Source: an uncultured Bacilli bacterium (GTDB lineage Bacteria; Bacillota_I; Bacilli_A; RF39; UBA660). Taken from it: a stretch of 14,888 bases of DNA. The first letter of the stretch is position 1, and each line of letters starts with the position of its first letter. The DNA is taken from the NCBI GenBank assembly GCA_910587745.1, contig CAJUNE010000029.1, forward strand, positions 1-14,888, read 5' to 3'. The position numbers were made by a program, and so were the translations under genes. Positions 14,593 to 14,888 of this stretch are shown here, piece after piece. The notes under the pieces were generated by a model, which did not search any database, had not been told where the DNA came from, and saw nothing but the letters and a program-made list of their open reading frames with translations.

Positions 14593-14888
14593 ATGATTGT
14601 ATATATAGATTTAGTTTTTTTAATAAATTTTATATTAGACTTACTTTTATTATTAACAATTAATATTGCATTAAAAAGATATAGCAAAATCAAAAGATTA
14701 ATATTAGGCGCGTTATTTGGTAGTGTATCTTTATTGTATTTATTTATTCCTTTAAATCAAGTATTACTATTTATATTTAAAATAATCATAAGTATTATAA
14801 TGTGTATAATTGCTTTTGGTTATAAAAATCTTAAATATACTATTTATAATATAATTTATTTATATATGACAAGTATAATTTTAGGAGG
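14593..14888 (+). CDS. Sigma-E processing peptidase SpoIIGA, N-terminal part
   Basis: The first 98 residues are present before the window edge. They begin MIVYIDLVFLINFILD and continue as hydrophobic membrane segments separated by short basic loops (KRYSKIKR near residue 28), with F-GSVSLLYLFIP and, further on, CIIAFGYKNLKY before a last segment ending in ILGG. This is the membrane half of SpoIIGA, the aspartic protease that removes the pro-sequence of sigma-E in the mother cell; the protease half lies beyond the window. The start follows GGTGAT (14583-14588). In B. subtilis the gene is followed by sigE. Its presence indicates a sporulating lineage. Confidence 0.85.
   Translation, partial: MIVYIDLVFLINFILDLLLLLTINIALKRYSKIKRLILGALFGSVSLLYLFIPLNQVLLFIFKIIISIIMCIIAFGYKNLKYTIYNIIYLYMTSIILG

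Noticed and set aside
1..14888. Mollicute-type code (TGA as Trp)
   Set aside because: polC and dnaE run full length with TGG for Trp and without in-frame TGA, so the standard code suffices.
1..14888. CRISPR arrays, insertion sequences, tRNA or rRNA genes
   Set aside because: No regularly spaced direct repeats, transposase motifs, terminal inverted repeats or tRNA/rRNA sequence were seen.

Overview
The window is strongly AT-rich DNA from a Bacillota (Firmicutes) chromosome, probably an uncultured, spore-lineage Bacilli/Erysipelotrichia-like bacterium. Reasons: both Gram-positive replicative polymerases are present (PolC with built-in proofreading exonuclease, and DnaE); the right edge carries the start of spoIIGA, a sporulation gene; Shine-Dalgarno sequences of AGGAG or GGTGAT type precede the genes; and extended -10 promoters (TGnTATAAT) recur. 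Long conserved genes run without in-frame TGA and encode Trp as TGG, so the standard bacterial code fits. Every gene identified lies on the + strand.

Layout. (1) 1-552 holds no recognisable gene. It has two terminator-like hairpins, an orphan promoter-terminator unit (about 221-355), and an elaborate leader before a YhcG/DUF1016-family PD-(D/E)XK nuclease (553-1482). (2) 1542-5073 is dnaE with its own promoter and a very short leader, followed one base later by an HTH-containing protein of unknown role, then a strong terminator. (3) 5220-8525 is an apparent four-gene operon: a PolC-derived fragment lacking all three catalytic aspartates; a DnaB-helicase-like RecA domain with a damaged Walker A; an unknown 160-aa protein; and a beta-CASP metallo-beta-lactamase nuclease. 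(4) 8620-14356 is a Cys-rich PD-(D/E)XK-like protein followed by polC, behind their own promoter and an 18-bp palindrome. This PolC is about 235 residues longer than B. subtilis PolC (1437 aa). Two things account for the difference: a tandem duplication of the OB fold and an insertion of about 100 residues. (5) After polC lies a compact, unassigned, three-hairpin RNA candidate (14431-14518), then a promoter with a Spo0A-box-like site and spoIIGA, which is cut by the window edge.

How it fits together. PolC and DnaE together would replicate the chromosome, PolC doing bulk synthesis and DnaE primer extension, as in Bacillus. The most unusual content sits between them: one operon encodes inactive-looking relatives of two replisome parts (polymerase fingers and helicase motor) next to a likely RNA/DNA-processing nuclease. 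Whether it is a replication regulator, a decoy or defence module, or a domesticated mobile-element remnant cannot be settled from sequence alone. It is the best candidate here for an undescribed system.
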